The notes under the pieces: generated by a model
Told to the model about the DNA's origin: nothing
Database searches by the model: none
The model's input: the letters and a program-made list of their open reading frames with translations, nothing else
Assembly: GCA_002292165.1 (NCBI GenBank)
Contig: DBBK01000056.1
Location: forward strand, 1-13,680
Direction: 5' to 3'
DNA: 13,680 nt
Origin: Brevundimonas sp. UBA986
Lineage (GTDB): Bacteria > Pseudomonadota > Alphaproteobacteria > Caulobacterales > Caulobacteraceae
Program-made: the position numbers and the translations under genes
In this document: positions 12,560-13,680 of the stretch, piece by piece
Layout: every line of letters begins with the position of its first letter
Numbering within the stretch: position 1 is the stretch's first letter

Positions 12560-13642
12560 ATGGCTTCGCAGGCGGCATTGAAATTGGTGGGCAAGGAAGA
12601 CGGCGACAAGCAGCGCGCCCTGGAGGCGGCGATCGCGCAGATCGATCGCGCCTTCGGCAAGGGCTCGGTGATGAAACTGGGCAAGAACGGCGTCGCCGAG
12701 GTCATCCCCTCGGTCTCGACGGGTTCGCTCGGCCTCGACATCGCGCTCGGCATCGGCGGCCTGCCGCGGGGCCGGGTGATCGAGGTCTTCGGCCCTGAAT
12801 CCTCGGGCAAGACCACCCTCGCCCTGCACACGGTGGCCGAGATCCAGAAGGCGGGCGGCACCGCCGCCTTCGTCGACGCCGAACACGCGCTGGATCCTTC
12901 CTATGCCCAGAAGCTGGGCGTCAACCTCGACGAACTGCTGGTCTCCCAGCCCGATAACGGCGAACAGGCGCTGGAAATCGTCGACACCCTGGTCCGTTCG
13001 GGCGCGGTCGACATCGTGGTGGTCGACTCGGTCGCGGCGCTTACGCCCCGCGCCGAAATCGAGGGCGAGATGGGCGACAGCCTGCCGGGTCTTCAGGCCC
13101 GCCTGATGTCTCAGGCCCTGCGCAAGCTGACGGGCTCGATCAACAAGACCCAGTGCATCGTCCTGTTCATCAACCAGATCCGCCACAAGATCGGCGTCAT
13201 GTACGGCTCGCCGGAAACGACGACGGGCGGCAATGCGCTGAAGTTCTACGCCTCCGTCCGTCTGGACATCCGCCGCACCGGCGCGATCAAGGACCGCGAC
13301 GAGGTCACGGGCAACACCACCCGGGTCAAGGTGGTCAAGAACAAGGTCGCCCCGCCGTTCCGCGAGGTCATCTTCGACATCATGTACGGCGAGGGCATCT
13401 CCAAGCTGGGCGAGGTCATTGACCTGGGCGTCAAGGCCGGGGTGATCGAGAAGTCGGGCAGCTGGTTCTCCTATGACTCGACCCGCATCGGTCAGGGCCG
13501 CGAGAACGTCCGCGCCTTCCTCAAGGCCAACCCCGACATGGCCGACGCCATCGAGGACAAGGTCCGCAAGTCGCAGAACAAGATCGCCGAAGACCTGCTG
13601 GGCTCGCCCGAGCCCGACGAAGGCCAGGATCTGGAGGGATAG
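12560..13642 (+). CDS. recA: Recombinase RecA
   Basis: RecA coats single-stranded DNA, drives strand exchange in homologous recombination and triggers LexA self-cleavage in the SOS response. The 360 residues are full length. Walker A is G78-P-E-S-S-G-K-T85 and Walker B ends at D156 in I-V-V-V-D-S. The segments D-A-E-H-A-L-D-P, Q-P-D-N-G-E-Q-A-L-E, the L1 loop region G-E-M-G-D-S-L-P-G-L-Q-A-R, and N-Q-I-R-H-K-I-G-V-M-Y-G-S-P-E-T-T-T-G-G (L2) are all intact. The C terminus is acidic (S-P-E-P-D-E-G-Q-D-L-E-G), which normally moderates DNA binding. ATG 12560 is chosen from the Shine-Dalgarno at 12545-12550 and from the start M-x-S-Q-A-A-L-K-L-V recalled from Caulobacter. Expression should be LexA-controlled through the two upstream boxes. 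Confidence 0.98.
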   Translation: MASQAALKLVGKEDGDKQRALEAAIAQIDRAFGKGSVMKLGKNGVAEVIPSVSTGSLGLDIALGIGGLPRGRVIEVFGPESSGKTTLALHTVAEIQKAGGTAAFVDAEHALDPSYAQKLGVNLDELLVSQPDNGEQALEIVDTLVRSGAVDIVVVDSVAALTPRAEIEGEMGDSLPGLQARLMSQALRKLTGSINKTQCIVLFINQIRHKIGVMYGSPETTTGGNALKFYASVRLDIRRTGAIKDRDEVTGNTTRVKVVKNKVAPPFREVIFDIMYGEGISKLGEVIDLGVKAGVIEKSGSWFSYDSTRIGQGRENVRAFLKANPDMADAIEDKVRKSQNKIAEDLLGSPEPDEGQDLEG

Positions 13643-13646
13643 AAAT

Positions 13647-13680
13647 CCTCCCCCATCGGGGGAGGGGGACCGCGAAGCGG
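13647..13680. repeat. REP-like hairpin element after recA, cut by the window end
   Basis: CCTCCCCC-ATC-GGGGGAGG (13647-13665) is a perfect 8-pair stem starting four bases after the recA stop. It is followed by a second small stem, CCGC-GAA-GCGG (13670-13680). I recall this paired pattern, with G-rich arms and a C-C-G-C-G-A-A-G-C-G-G core, as a common intergenic repeat in Caulobacterales, but no search was made. It may also aid transcript ending; no T-tract is visible before the window stops. Confidence 0.65.

Overview
The window is a GC-rich, densely packed stretch of chromosome from an alphaproteobacterium, most likely Caulobacterales close to Brevundimonas or Caulobacter. Three things support this: a ChpT histidine phosphotransferase, a RecA starting M-A-S-Q-A-A-L-K-L-V much like the Caulobacter protein as I remember it, and alphaproteobacterial SOS boxes (GTTC-N7-GTTC) in front of recA. 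The genus is an inference from remembered sequences; no search was run. I see no CRISPR array, insertion sequence, integrase, toxin-antitoxin pair, rRNA or tRNA.

Layout, left to right. (1) 1-5284, all on +: the 3' part of prfC (release factor 3), a secreted zinc-peptidase-like protein with a helical repeat tail, a small exported hypothetical protein, a large helical-repeat hypothetical protein, and a CDP-alcohol phosphatidyltransferase. (2) 5285-6565: a patch of visibly lower GC. It holds a roughly 335-base stretch with no convincing gene, a short tandem repeat and an 18-base palindrome, followed by two small convergent lipoprotein genes. (3) 6586-7365 on -: cysQ, apparently followed by the minus-strand lipoprotein gene. 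(4) 7471-9421 on +: chpT, a stand-alone receiver protein and a CheR-type methyltransferase, which looks like a signalling cluster. (5) 9509-12201 on +: a membrane-anchored M28 peptidase and a DUF1223 thioredoxin-fold protein. (6) 12198-13642: an unlisted 48-codon membrane microprotein on -, overlapping the DUF1223 stop by four bases, then the SOS-controlled recA on +. The window ends inside a hairpin-rich REP-like element.

How the parts fit. Most genes are ordinary chromosomal functions: translation termination, lipid synthesis, sulfur and nucleotide turnover, and DNA repair. The functional module that stands out is chpT-receiver-cheR. ChpT passes phosphate from CckA to CtrA and CpdR in the cell-cycle relay, and here it sits beside an unassigned receiver that could be a further partner. 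The recA control region carries two perfect SOS boxes, one overlapping the likely -10 element. I do not see a clear new multi-gene system. The best leads are the two SOS boxes, the microprotein, the receiver next to ChpT, the atypical lipoprotein patch and several well-formed palindromes.
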